Of a DNA stretch of 14,393 nt, positions 1 to 7,153 are shown piece by piece. A model generated the notes under the pieces. It did no database searches. It saw only the letters and a program-made list of their open reading frames with translations, and was not told the origin of the DNA. The DNA lies in NCBI GenBank assembly GCA_900552545.1, contig USAL01000044.1:1-14393 (forward strand), given 5' to 3'. A program made the translations under genes and the position numbers. Position 1 is the stretch's first letter; every line of letters begins with the position of its first letter. Source of the DNA: an uncultured Sutterella sp. Lineage in GTDB: Bacteria > Pseudomonadota > Gammaproteobacteria > Burkholderiales > Burkholderiaceae_F.

Positions 1-1
1 G

Positions 2-733
2 CGCACGCCCACGGCCTATCTCGTGTGCATTTTCCAACAGCCCGTGGGCGACAAGCCCGCCACGCTCACGCTCGACGACGTAACGACGCTCTTTCACGAG
101 TTTGGCCACGGCCTGCACCACATGCTGAGCCGCGTGCCCGTGGCGCAGCTCTCGGGCATCAACGGCTTTGAATGGGACGCCGTCGAAATGCCGAGCCAGT
201 TCATGGAGAACTGGGCCTGGAACTTCGAGGTCGTCGAAAGCCTTACCTCGCACGTCGAAACGGGCGAAAAGCTCCCGCGCGAGCTCTTTGACAAGATGCT
301 CGCCGCCAAGAACTTCCAGTCGGGCATGTTCTGCGTGCGCCAGCTTGAATTCGCACTTTTTGACATGCGCATTCACAGCGACCCCGCGAGCTCGCACGCC
401 GAGGACTTCCAGGCCGTGCTGGACGCGGTGCGCCGCGAGGTGGCCGTGACGCCGATGGCGGCCTTCAACCGCTTTGCACAGAGCTTCTCGCACATCTTTG
501 CGGGCGGGTACGCTGCGGGCTACTACAGCTACAAGTGGGCCGAGGTGCTTTCGGCCGACGCCTTCTCGGCCTTTGAAGAGGAAGGGCTCTTCAACAAGGC
601 CACGGGCCTGCGCTGGCGCGACGAAGTCTTGAGCCGCGGCTCGAGCCGCGACGCGATGGAAAGCTTCGTTGCCTTCCGCGGCCGCGAGCCCTCGATTGAT
701 CCCCTGCTGCGCCACACGGGCATCATCGAGTAA
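2..733 (+). CDS. prlC: M3 family zinc oligopeptidase (oligopeptidase A-like), C-terminal part
   Basis: Partial gene: the reading frame is open to the left edge, so only the last 243 residues are visible, about a third of the usual roughly 680. The family is made of cytoplasmic zinc peptidases that cut short peptides, including degraded signal peptides. The active-site motif HEFGH lies at 95-109, giving two zinc histidines and the catalytic glutamate. The third ligand is the glutamate of EMPSQ at 185-187. The tail AGGYAAGYYSYKWAEVLSAD followed by DPLLRHTGI is typical of the substrate-binding C-terminal lobe of PrlC/Dcp/thimet-type enzymes. The segment before HEFGH, TPTAYLV then FQQPVGDKPA, also fits PrlC. 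A GTG at 23 could be mistaken for a start but lies inside the conserved domain. The stop is TAA at 731-733, followed by strong hairpins. M3 family is near certain; oligopeptidase A rather than a Dcp-type dipeptidyl carboxypeptidase is likely. Confidence 0.93.
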   Translation, partial: RTPTAYLVCIFQQPVGDKPATLTLDDVTTLFHEFGHGLHHMLSRVPVAQLSGINGFEWDAVEMPSQFMENWAWNFEVVESLTSHVETGEKLPRELFDKMLAAKNFQSGMFCVRQLEFALFDMRIHSDPASSHAEDFQAVLDAVRREVAVTPMAAFNRFAQSFSHIFAGGYAAGYYSYKWAEVLSADAFSAFEEEGLFNKATGLRWRDEVLSRGSSRDAMESFVAFRGREPSIDPLLRHTGIIE

Positions 734-754
734 TCGTTAGGCCAAAGCGACCAA

Positions 755-785
755 GGGGGCGCGCCCGTACGGGCGCGACGCCCCC
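755..785. other. GC-rich hairpin with 18-bp perfect palindrome
   Basis: Positions 760-777 (CGCGCCCGTACGGGCGCG) are a perfect palindrome. Five G (755-759) and five C (781-785) extend the stem, with a small bulge at 778-780. It lies 21 nt after the M3 peptidase stop and just before the terminator at 796-841. No T-run follows, so alone it is not a classic intrinsic terminator. It may block 3' exonucleases or strengthen the downstream terminator. The pairing is seen directly; the role is inferred. Confidence 0.6.
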
Positions 786-795
786 AGGCATGAAA

Positions 796-841
796 AACGC
801 CGGCTCTCGGAGAAGTGCTTCCGGGAACCGGCGTTCTTTTT
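796..841. terminator. Bidirectional Rho-independent terminator between converging genes
   Basis: The arms AACGCCGG (796-803) and CCGGCGTT (828-835) pair perfectly. After a C/A mismatch, TCTCGG pairs with CCGGGA (one G-T pair), giving a stem of about 15 pairs. On the plus strand CTTTTT follows (836-841). On the minus strand the five A residues at 793-797 become a U-run. It therefore can end both the M3 peptidase transcript (plus) and the membrane-protein transcript (minus, stop at 863), which converge here. Confidence 0.88.
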
Positions 842-862
842 AGGCTGCTGCGCCCGATCGGC

Positions 863-1642
863 TTATCTGTTCTTGCGCGTGTCGCGTTTGAACAATACGC
901 GGATGGCCTTCTTGGGCTTGAAGAGGCGGTAGAGCGCGTTGATGAGCTTGATGAAAAGTCCCACCATAATGGCCGACACGAGGGTGCCCAAGCCGATGCC
1001 TTCAAAGCGGCCCAACACGAACCAGCCAAGGAGCGCGGCGAGAATCACGAGCGAGACGTCGTTGCAGATCTTGAGCGTGCTGAAGGCCTTGTGGGTGACG
1101 ATGGAGACGGCCATTACGATGCCTTCGCCAGGTTGCACGAGCGTGCGCGACTTGATCGAGGTCCAGACGCCGAGCGCAAGCAGAAAGTTGCCCGAAAGAC
1201 TCATCGCCCACTGCTCCCAAAGCTGCTCAGGGGTGAAGCTCGAGAAGATGTGCATGCCGATGTCGATGAAGACGCCGAAGACGAACACGAGCGGGATCTG
1301 CAGCAGGTTGATGATCTTGTACTCGCGCCGCAGCAAAATGATCTGACCCAGCACGAAGAAGCAGTTCACGAAGAACGTTCCCATGCCGAAGGTGATCCCG
1401 AAAATGACCGACACCACCAAAGGAAGCGTGCTGATGGGGGTCGTCCCCAGGTGCGCCACCGTCACGTCGGCCACACCCATGGCCATCACGAACATGCCCA
1501 CGCACAAAAGCGCCAGACGCAGCACGAGAAAGACAGCGCTGCGCACGGTAAAGGGCTCGCGGGGTTCGCGACCGGCGCCTTCACCGGCGGCTGCCGGCGT
1601 CTCGTTCTTCCCGTTATTCTGCTGAAGCTCTTCCCCACGCAT
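863..1642 (-). CDS. YczE/YitT-family integral membrane protein
   Basis: This 259-residue protein has a charged cytoplasmic-like N-terminus (about residues 1-33), five or six hydrophobic helices (roughly 36-60, 72-103, 112-132, 148-165, 195-212, 216-238) and a basic tail (KPKKAIRVLFKRDTRKNR). Family hallmarks are the LGTTPISTLPLV segment (65-76), NLLQIPLVFVFGVFIDIGM (112-130) and GEGIVMA (172-178) in the second half. The family is widespread in bacteria and sometimes annotated as a transporter, but no substrate is established, so I assign none. Its start is ATG at 1640-1642, with a possible GGGAGA ribosome site about 11 nt upstream. It is divergent from the carbonic anhydrase and shares a terminator with the M3 peptidase. 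It stands alone rather than in an operon. A terminator-like hairpin sits in its leader (1678-1703). Confidence 0.82.
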   Translation of the reverse strand: MRGEELQQNNGKNETPAAAGEGAGREPREPFTVRSAVFLVLRLALLCVGMFVMAMGVADVTVAHLGTTPISTLPLVVSVIFGITFGMGTFFVNCFFVLGQIILLRREYKIINLLQIPLVFVFGVFIDIGMHIFSSFTPEQLWEQWAMSLSGNFLLALGVWTSIKSRTLVQPGEGIVMAVSIVTHKAFSTLKICNDVSLVILAALLGWFVLGRFEGIGLGTLVSAIMVGLFIKLINALYRLFKPKKAIRVLFKRDTRKNR

Positions 1643-1677
1643 TGACGATCGGATCTCCCAGAAAAAATGTCAACAAC

Positions 1678-1703
1678 AAAAAAATTGACCGCACGCGGCG
1701 GTC
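1678..1703 (-). terminator. Terminator-like hairpin in the leader of the YczE-like gene (possible attenuator)
   Basis: Read on the minus strand, GACCGC (from 1703 down) pairs with GCGGTC (ending at 1687) around a 5-nt loop, then AA and seven U (1684-1678). This has the form of an intrinsic terminator, but it points towards the start of the YczE-like gene 36 nt further on, not away from a known gene. It would act either as an attenuator in that gene's 5' leader or as the end of a short minus-strand RNA begun in the intergenic region. The structure is seen directly; both roles are inferred. Confidence 0.55.
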
Positions 1704-1726
1704 GATGACGGAAAAATCGCATTGAT

Positions 1727-1747
1727 CCCGAAGGAAAAAACTTCGGG
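1727..1747. other. Small hairpin with A-rich loop (U-rich on the minus strand)
   Basis: CCCGAAG (1727-1733) and CTTCGGG (1741-1747) pair perfectly around GAAAAAA. On the minus strand the loop becomes U-rich, and this hairpin precedes the terminator-like hairpin at 1687-1703 by about 23 nt. It could be an upstream arm of a leader structure or part of a small RNA. No function can be assigned from sequence alone. Confidence 0.5.
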
Positions 1748-1827
1748 CCGATGAAAATCCAGTTGGAAGTTTAACGCCCGACGATGCAATGAGGCATTGT
1801 GAAAAGGTCCTAATCCAATGGTCCTAT

Positions 1828-1864
1828 GCAGGGCAAAAAACCTGCGGGGGCGCCCTTACGGCGC
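1828..1864. other. Two adjacent small hairpins upstream of carbonic anhydrase
   Basis: GCAGG (1828-1832) pairs with CCTGC (1841-1845) around GCAAAAAA, and GCGCC (1850-1854) pairs with GGCGC (1860-1864) around CTTAC. A 7-bp direct repeat, GGTCCTA at 1806-1812 and 1820-1826, lies just upstream, and a short inverted repeat (CAATG/CATTG) is at 1787-1799. All lie upstream of the candidate carbonic anhydrase promoter, so they could be operator elements or belong to a minus-strand leader. Repeats this short may arise by chance. Confidence 0.35.
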
Positions 1865-1892
1865 ACAGTTTCGGCACACGCCCCTTTGGTTC

Positions 1893-1898
1893 TATACT
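1893..1898 (+). promoter_or_regulatory. Candidate -10 element for carbonic anhydrase
   Basis: TATACT matches the sigma-70 -10 consensus at five of six positions and lies about 70 nt before the carbonic anhydrase start. The expected -35 position near 1870 (TTCGGC) matches poorly, so either an activator is needed or the call is wrong. Confidence 0.35.
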
Positions 1899-1966
1899 CA
1901 CGCTCCTGCGCCGGAGCCCCGGGACGGGTTCTGCCCGGCCGACACAAGAATTCCAAGAAGAAGCCT

Positions 1967-2662
1967 ATGTCGAACTTTCATGCGCTCGTCGAGCGCTTTC
2001 ACAACTTCCGCGAAGACTATCTGATGAAGGAGCGCGAATTCTTCGATGCTCTCAAGCACGGCCAGGATCCGCATACGCTCGTCATCGCCTGCTGCGACTC
2101 GCGCGTCGATCCGGCGATCATCCTCGGTTGCCGCCCGGGCGAAGTCTTCGTCGTCCGAAGCGTCGCGGCTCTCGTGCCGCCCGCCGACCGCGCCTTCTCG
2201 GCCGACGCCGTGATGGCCGCCGTCGAATACGGCGTCAAGCACCTCGAGGTGCAGAGCATCGTCGTCATGGGGCACTCCAACTGCGGCGGCATCGCGGGCG
2301 CCATGCACCCCGAGAAGATCGCGGGCGAACGCTACATCTCGGGCTGGGTGCAGCTTGCAAACCCCGTGGTTGAAGCGCTGCGCCGCGAGGAAGAGCTTTC
2401 ACCCGAAAGCGCTGCAGGCGACTTGTTGAAGGGCGACGCCGTTCACGACCCCGCGGCCTTCGTGCGCCGCTGCGAAGAAGGCGCGGTACTGCTGTCGCTT
2501 GAAAACCTCCTTTCCTACAGCTGGCTTCAGGAGCGAGTCGAAGCAGGAACGCTCGGGCTTCATGCGCTTTACTACGACATGCATGCCGCGAGCTTGAACC
2601 TCTGGAATGCCGAGCGCGAAGAGTTCGTGCCCTCGCACGAAAAGAAGGCCGACGGCGAATAA
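1967..2662 (+). CDS. Beta-class carbonic anhydrase
   Basis: This zinc enzyme of 231 residues interconverts CO2 and bicarbonate in the cytoplasm, supplying bicarbonate for carboxylation reactions. The zinc and catalytic signature is complete: C43-D44-S45-R46 (CCDSRVDP) with the Asp-Arg dyad, and H103/C106 in GHSNCGG. The RPGEVFVVRSVAALV segment (56-70) is also typical. GHSNCG resembles the CynT branch more than E. coli Can, which has GHYGCG, but no cyanase lies beside it, so I give no symbol. I chose ATG at 1967 because MSNFHALVERF begins the family-like N-terminus and purine-rich AAGAAGAAG lies just upstream. The frame also runs back to 1826, but those 47 codons look unlike the family and cross the candidate promoter. 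It is a single-gene unit closed by the hairpin at 2689-2726. Confidence 0.93.
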   Translation: MSNFHALVERFHNFREDYLMKEREFFDALKHGQDPHTLVIACCDSRVDPAIILGCRPGEVFVVRSVAALVPPADRAFSADAVMAAVEYGVKHLEVQSIVVMGHSNCGGIAGAMHPEKIAGERYISGWVQLANPVVEALRREEELSPESAAGDLLKGDAVHDPAAFVRRCEEGAVLLSLENLLSYSWLQERVEAGTLGLHALYYDMHAASLNLWNAEREEFVPSHEKKADGE

Positions 2663-2688
2663 CGCTTCGGCAGAGACTCAAGAATTGG

Positions 2689-2726
2689 AAACGGCTCGTT
2701 GAACATCTTATTCAACGAGCCGTTTT
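2689..2726 (+). terminator. Rho-independent terminator of carbonic anhydrase
   Basis: The arm AAACGGCTCGTTGAA (2689-2703) pairs perfectly with 2711-2725 around a 7-nt loop (CATCTTA), with T-rich TTTTGCTT at the 3' end. It starts 27 nt after the carbonic anhydrase stop. It lies between that gene and the converging amidohydrolase (stop at 2778). On the minus strand the U-run is only UUU and part of the stem, so termination that way is probably weaker. Confidence 0.88.
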
Positions 2727-2777
2727 GCTTGGAAGAGCTGTTTGTCTGCCCTTCGCTTCAAGGCGCAAAGCGCGGGA

Positions 2778-3881
2778 TTAGCCCACCTGCTTCAAAGCCA
2801 CGTCGACCAGAACCTTCACGCCGTTTTCGAGCCAACGCGACTCGAAGTTCATGTTGCGCGAATGCAGTCCCGGAGCGCAGCCGGCGCCCACGCCAAAGTA
2901 GGCCGCCTTGATCGAGGGCTTGTGCTTCTTGAAGAAGTGAAAGTCCTCGCCGCCCGCGCCGCAGTCGTGCGCAAGCTTGTCGGCGCCGAGCACGCGGGTG
3001 ATGCTCTCACGCACCTCGTCGACCAACTCCTCGTCGTATTCGGCCGCGGGAATGACCGTGCCCATCAAACGCGTCGAGCCTTTGCCGCCGATCGCAGCTG
3101 CGGCGCCCTTGACGGCCGCATCGATCTTGGAGAGCATCTCGTCCATGAGCTCGTTCGTTTGGGCGCGCGCGTCGATCATGATGCGCGCCTTGTCGGGGAT
3201 GATGTTGCTCGCCGACGACATCGCATCAATGCCCGTCACCTTGCACGACCAGGTGAGGTTGGGATTGAGCTTGATCGCGGCCACGGCCAACGTAAAGAGC
3301 GCGGCGCCTTCGGCGGCGTTCACACCCAGGTGCGGACGCGAGGCGTGCGCGGAGAGACCCTCGATCGTCGCCTCAACAAAAATCGACGAGGTGTGCCAGA
3401 CGGCCGCGCAGCACGTGCCCGCCGGAATGTCCTGCACGGGACGCACGTGAAGCCCAAGCGCAATGTCGACGTCGTCGATCACGCCATCCTTGATCACGGC
3501 AAGCGCGCCGTTCAAGGTTTCCTCAGCTGGCTGGAAGAGGAGCTTCAGCGTGCCGCGGCGCACCTTGCCCACGAGGTGCGAGGCTGCCGCAAGGAGCATG
3601 GCCGTGTGGCCGTCGTGGCCGCAGGCGTGCACGCGCTCGATCGAGCCATCGGCGTTCTTAAAGGGGAGCGCATCCATGTCGGCGCGCAACAGCACCACGG
3701 GACCGGGTTCGGTGCCGTGAATCGTGCCGAGCACGCCGGTGCCGCCGACGCCGCGGCGCACTTCGATGCCAAGTTCCGTCAACTTCTGAGCCACATACTC
3801 GCTCGTCTTCACTTCCTCAAAGCCCAGCTCGGGGATCTTGTGCAGTTCGTCGCGCATGGCGGGCGCGTTAAAAATCGTCAT
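2778..3881 (-). CDS. M20D family amidohydrolase / aminoacylase-like peptidase
   Basis: This 367-residue protein belongs to the family of two-metal hydrolases that cut amide bonds of N-acyl amino acids, hippurate-like compounds or short peptides. The expected ligands are all visible: C87 and H89 in HACGHDGH (85-92), E121 in QPAEE, H145 in GLHV and H340 in GLHS. RADMDALPF (66-74), the helper-domain motif GLSAHASRPHLGVNA (175-189) and GGEDFHFF (310-317) support M20D. No signal peptide is seen, so it is likely cytoplasmic. It may be AmhX- or hippurate-hydrolase-like, but substrate cannot be read from sequence. Its ATG (3879-3881) lies inside the last codons of glnE, overlapping by 14 nt, with AAGGA 8 nt upstream. 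The two genes should be co-transcribed and translationally coupled. The gene ends 52 nt from the carbonic anhydrase terminator. Confidence 0.88.
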   Translation of the reverse strand: MTIFNAPAMRDELHKIPELGFEEVKTSEYVAQKLTELGIEVRRGVGGTGVLGTIHGTEPGPVVLLRADMDALPFKNADGSIERVHACGHDGHTAMLLAAASHLVGKVRRGTLKLLFQPAEETLNGALAVIKDGVIDDVDIALGLHVRPVQDIPAGTCCAAVWHTSSIFVEATIEGLSAHASRPHLGVNAAEGAALFTLAVAAIKLNPNLTWSCKVTGIDAMSSASNIIPDKARIMIDARAQTNELMDEMLSKIDAAVKGAAAAIGGKGSTRLMGTVIPAAEYDEELVDEVRESITRVLGADKLAHDCGAGGEDFHFFKKHKPSIKAAYFGVGAGCAPGLHSRNMNFESRWLENGVKVLVDVALKQVG

Positions 3882-6816
3882 CTTCTACATCCTTCTGTGT
3901 TGTCATAAGCGACGAGCGCTGCGGCTCGTCGGTGCCGAACACCTCGCGCCAGAGCGCAAGGACGGCGGGGTAATCATTTTGCACCACTGCGGGCTCGACG
4001 CGCGCCTTGACGGTCTCGCCGCGGCTCAAGCGGATCTCGCGCTGGATGTTGCGGTAGTGCCGGTAGGCCGACACCGACTGCATCGCAAGGTCCTTGTCGA
4101 TGAGCCCGAGGTTGGCTGCCATCTCGGACAAAAGCGTCGTGCCGAAATTGTTGACGAGCTCATGGTGCTTGGCGCTAAAGGCGAGCACCAAGTACTGCAC
4201 GATGAATTCGAGATCCACCATGCCGCCGCGATCGTGCTTGACGTCAAAAAGCGCCGTCTTGTTGGGGTGGCCTTCGAGCATCTTGGCGCGCATCTCAAGG
4301 ACGCCCGCGGCGACGTCGCCGGGCTCTCTCGGGAGCATGAGAATGTGGCGGCGCTCCTCTTCAAAGGCGGCGCCCACCTCGGGGTCGCCCGCACAAAAGC
4401 GCGCACGCGTCAAGGCCTGATGCTCCCAGGCCCATGCGCCGTTGCCGTCGTCGTTGCGCTGATAGCGCCTGAACATCTCCATGCTTGAGACGATGAGTCC
4501 GCTTTCGCCGTTGGGGCGAAGCCGCAGGTCGATATCAAAGAGAATCCCCGAGCTCGTCTGCATCGTGAGCCAGCTCAGCATGCGGCGCACGAGCTTCACG
4601 TAGTTGCCTTCGGCGGCCGGATCATCGTCGTCGTAAAGGAAAATGAGGTCAAGATCCGAAGCGTAGCCCAATTCCTTGCCGCCCAACTTGCCGTAGCCGA
4701 TCACGGCAAAGCGCGGATAGTCGCGGTGCCGCGAGGGAATCGACTCCCAGGCAAGCTCAAGCACGGCGGCAAGGACCGCGTCGGCCAAAGCCGAGAGCTG
4801 GTCGGCCAAACGCTCAACCGAGAGCCTACCGTCGATGTCGGCCATCAGGAGATGAAAGAGCGCGCCGTGGTGCGCGTCGCGCAGGAGATTGAGCTGCCGC
4901 TCGCGGTCGCCGTCGAGCGCCTTCATGCGGGCGCGCAGCTCCTCGAGCCACAGGCTTCTGTCGACCGGCGTGTAGTCGTCGATGCGTGGGGCCCTCAAGT
5001 CGACGAGCTCGTCGAGCACCAGGGGATGCTCGGTGATGTAATCCGCGGCCCACCGGGAAACCGCCAGCATGCGTCCCACGCGGTCGGCCGCGTCAGGATA
5101 TTGGTTCAGCAACGCAACGTACGTGGGTCTGCCGATCACGACCTCAATCAAGCGCAGGTAGCGGTCAAAGACCTCGTCGGGCGAGACCGTCGACTCGCGC
5201 AGCTGCGCCCAGCCCGCGGCCTTGCCCGCGATGCTCTTCACAAGCCGCGCCAACTGCTCGCGCGCCTGGGGCGTGCGGGCCGGCAGTAGCCTTGCGCGCA
5301 TCATCTTGAGGATGCGCTGCGCAAGCGGCTCGGCCTGCGTGAAACCCGCCGTTCCAAGCGACTCGGTCAAGGCCGCCGTCACCGACTCGTCGCCCGAGCG
5401 CCAGCCCGTAGGCCAGCCGTCGTCGTCGCGCGGCTTTTCGGTGTGAAAGATCGAATCAAAGGTTTGGCCCACGTAGGCGCGGATGGCCGAGAGCTTGCGC
5501 ATGAGCGCGTTCGTCGTATAGCCCACCATCGCGGCGAGATCAACGAGCGCGGTCGGATCAACGGGCATCGTCTGCGTCTGCTTGTCGTCGACGTACTGCA
5601 GCGCATGCTCGAGGTTTCTCAGAAAGTAATAGTCCTCGGTAAGTCGGCGGGCATTTTCGGGCGTCAATGACCCGAGCCGCGCGAGCTCGGCCAACATCGG
5701 CGCCGTGGTGCGCCCGCGCAGCGTGGGTTCGCGCCCGCCGCGGATGATCTGAAAGGTCTGGCAGATGAATTCGATTTCGCGAATGCCGCCGCTGCCCAAC
5801 TTGATGTTGACGCCCTTGTCGCGGCCTGCCTCGCGGCGCGTCGTCTCGGCGCGGATCATCTCGTGGATGCGCGCGAGAGCACTGATGGCCGAGAAGTCGA
5901 CGTACTTGCGGAAAACGAAGGGCCGCACGAGGCTCTCAAGGTTTTTGACGGCCTGCGAGAAGTCGGCCGCTTCCATAAAGACCGCGCGGTTCACCACGCG
6001 GCCCTTGAGCCAAGCAAAGCGCTCCCAGTCGCGGCCTTCGCTATAGAGATACTCTTCGAGCATGGCGCTGCTCACGACGAGCGGCCCCGAGTCGCCGAAG
6101 GGGCGCAGGCGCATGTCCACGCGAAACACAAAGCCCGTGCCGTCGAGATCGTTGATCGAGGCGATCACGCGGCGCGCGAGCTTGTCGAAGAACTCGTGAT
6201 TGGTGATCGACCGCCGAGCGCTTGCAAATTCACCCAGGGCGCGCGTCTCGCCCGACTCGTCGTAGACAAAGACGAGGTCGATGTCAGACGACGCATTCAA
6301 CTCCGCACCGCCCAGCTTCCCCATACCGACGACGAGAAGATCCTGCGGCTTCCCCTCTTCATCGCACGGCACGCCAAAGCGCGCGGCAAGCGCGCGGGCG
6401 TTGACGCGAACGGCGGCCGTGAGAGTCTCTTCGGCCAATGCCGTCATCGTCTCGACGACTTCGTGAAAGTCCGCCAGACCCGTGATGTCGCGCACAGCAA
6501 CCGTCACCATCACTTCACGGCGAAGGCGCCGCATGGCGTCGTCAAGAATGTCGGCATTGTCGATGGAGGCAAGGCGCTCGGTCATCGCCTCGCGGGAAAA
6601 GGCCGAGGCCGAAAGGGTCTGCAGGAGCTTTAGCTCGTCGTCGGGGGTTCTTGCCCCCATGCCGCGCAGCGCGCGGGCCACGAAGCTTGAGACGCGCGGC
6701 ACGTCGGAGATGGCAAAGCGCTCGCGGTCGGGCCCGATGACCGTCTCGGCCGCAGGGGAGGCTGCTGCGCCGGCGTGCCCGGCCGCAGTCGAAGGAATCG
6801 TATTGAACGCAGTCAA
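3868..6816 (-). CDS. glnE: Bifunctional glutamine synthetase adenylyltransferase / adenylyl-removing enzyme
   Basis: This cytoplasmic enzyme tunes glutamine synthetase by adding AMP to, or removing it from, a tyrosine in answer to PII signals. The protein has 982 residues, close to the E. coli length of about 946. Both nucleotidyltransferase domains are visible. The N-terminal deadenylylating domain has GMGKLGGAELNASSDIDLVF (164-183) and FRVDMRLRPFGDSGPL (231-246). The C-terminal adenylylating domain has GYGKLGGKELGYASDLDLIF (707-726) and FDIDLRLRPNGESGL (760-774). The central part holds GSGGIREIEF (341-350), and the C-terminal four-helix region includes DRGGMVDLEF. The start is TTG at 6816; an in-frame TGA directly precedes it, so nothing longer is possible. 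Later GTG codons at residues 39 and 46 are alternatives. The ribosome site is weak (GCGAG). It leads an apparent two-gene operon with the M20D amidohydrolase and is divergent from yhdP. Confidence 0.97.
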   Translation of the reverse strand: MTAFNTIPSTAAGHAGAAASPAAETVIGPDRERFAISDVPRVSSFVARALRGMGARTPDDELKLLQTLSASAFSREAMTERLASIDNADILDDAMRRLRREVMVTVAVRDITGLADFHEVVETMTALAEETLTAAVRVNARALAARFGVPCDEEGKPQDLLVVGMGKLGGAELNASSDIDLVFVYDESGETRALGEFASARRSITNHEFFDKLARRVIASINDLDGTGFVFRVDMRLRPFGDSGPLVVSSAMLEEYLYSEGRDWERFAWLKGRVVNRAVFMEAADFSQAVKNLESLVRPFVFRKYVDFSAISALARIHEMIRAETTRREAGRDKGVNIKLGSGGIREIEFICQTFQIIRGGREPTLRGRTTAPMLAELARLGSLTPENARRLTEDYYFLRNLEHALQYVDDKQTQTMPVDPTALVDLAAMVGYTTNALMRKLSAIRAYVGQTFDSIFHTEKPRDDDGWPTGWRSGDESVTAALTESLGTAGFTQAEPLAQRILKMMRARLLPARTPQAREQLARLVKSIAGKAAGWAQLRESTVSPDEVFDRYLRLIEVVIGRPTYVALLNQYPDAADRVGRMLAVSRWAADYITEHPLVLDELVDLRAPRIDDYTPVDRSLWLEELRARMKALDGDRERQLNLLRDAHHGALFHLLMADIDGRLSVERLADQLSALADAVLAAVLELAWESIPSRHRDYPRFAVIGYGKLGGKELGYASDLDLIFLYDDDDPAAEGNYVKLVRRMLSWLTMQTSSGILFDIDLRLRPNGESGLIVSSMEMFRRYQRNDDGNGAWAWEHQALTRARFCAGDPEVGAAFEEERRHILMLPREPGDVAAGVLEMRAKMLEGHPNKTALFDVKHDRGGMVDLEFIVQYLVLAFSAKHHELVNNFGTTLLSEMAANLGLIDKDLAMQSVSAYRHYRNIQREIRLSRGETVKARVEPAVVQNDYPAVLALWREVFGTDEPQRSSLMTTQKDVEDDDF

Positions 6817-6860
6817 ATCAATCTCGCTTGTGGTTCAAATCCTTGTTCGAATCCTTCCGT

Positions 6861-6896
6861 GGGGAATCCAAGGGAGGGATCCCTGAAAAGTTCCCC
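6861..6896. other. Hairpin in the glnE/yhdP intergenic region
   Basis: GGGGAA (6861-6866) pairs with TTCCCC (6891-6896). Inside, AGGGATCCCT (6875-6884) is a 10-bp perfect palindrome. On the minus strand the structure would lie in the glnE leader, 45 nt before the TTG start. It may be an operator or an RNA leader structure. No other gene or strong signal is seen in 6817-7153 apart from this and the promoter candidate at 6961-6969. Confidence 0.4.
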
Positions 6897-6960
6897 GGTC
6901 TTTGCGCAGACAAACTGAAACAAAGTTCGTCGGATTTTCAGTCCGCTGTTCCGGCAAGGT

Positions 6961-6969
6961 TGCTATAGT
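6961..6969 (+). promoter_or_regulatory. Candidate extended -10 promoter for yhdP
   Basis: TGCTATAGT fits the extended -10 pattern TGnTATAAT with one mismatch. No convincing -35 is visible 16-18 nt upstream, which extended -10 promoters can tolerate. Transcription from here would give a 5' untranslated region of roughly 180 nt before the ATG at 7154. The match is seen directly; the activity is inferred. Confidence 0.4.
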
Positions 6970-7153
6970 GCAGGCGAAGGCCGCCCTCGGGCACCCGGCC
7001 GATCCCCGCGGCGACGCTCTCTGCGGAAGGATCACGGTTGATTGTCCCGATTGTACCCGTGCGTACCTGTGCGCGCCCGCAACTTCGAACAAGCATCTTC
7101 GACTTCGCCTTCTCTTCAAAGTCACACACGAGCAGCACTTCAGCAGCACCACG

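Noticed and set aside
815..1645. A 276-codon open frame on the plus strand opposite the YczE-like gene
   Set aside because: It begins inside the terminator hairpin and its product is a low-complexity D/E/H/R-rich sequence, the mirror of a membrane protein. The minus-strand reading gives clear transmembrane helices and family motifs.
1669..1674. Perfect TTGACA on the minus strand upstream of the YczE-like gene, a possible -35
   Set aside because: A -10 at normal spacing would fall near 1646-1651, where the sequence is CCGATC, and it would place the transcription start at or past the start codon.
1826..1966. N-terminal extension of carbonic anhydrase from an upstream ATG
   Set aside because: The 47 extra codons (MQGKKPAGAP and on) cover hairpins and the candidate promoter and look unlike the family; ATG at 1967 has a better ribosome site and a family-like N-terminus.
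2742..3908. A 388-codon open frame on the plus strand opposite the amidohydrolase
   Set aside because: It is a shadow of the GC-rich M20D gene on the other strand: rich in Arg, His, Ala and Gly, with no recognisable domain, while the minus strand carries a full set of metal ligands.
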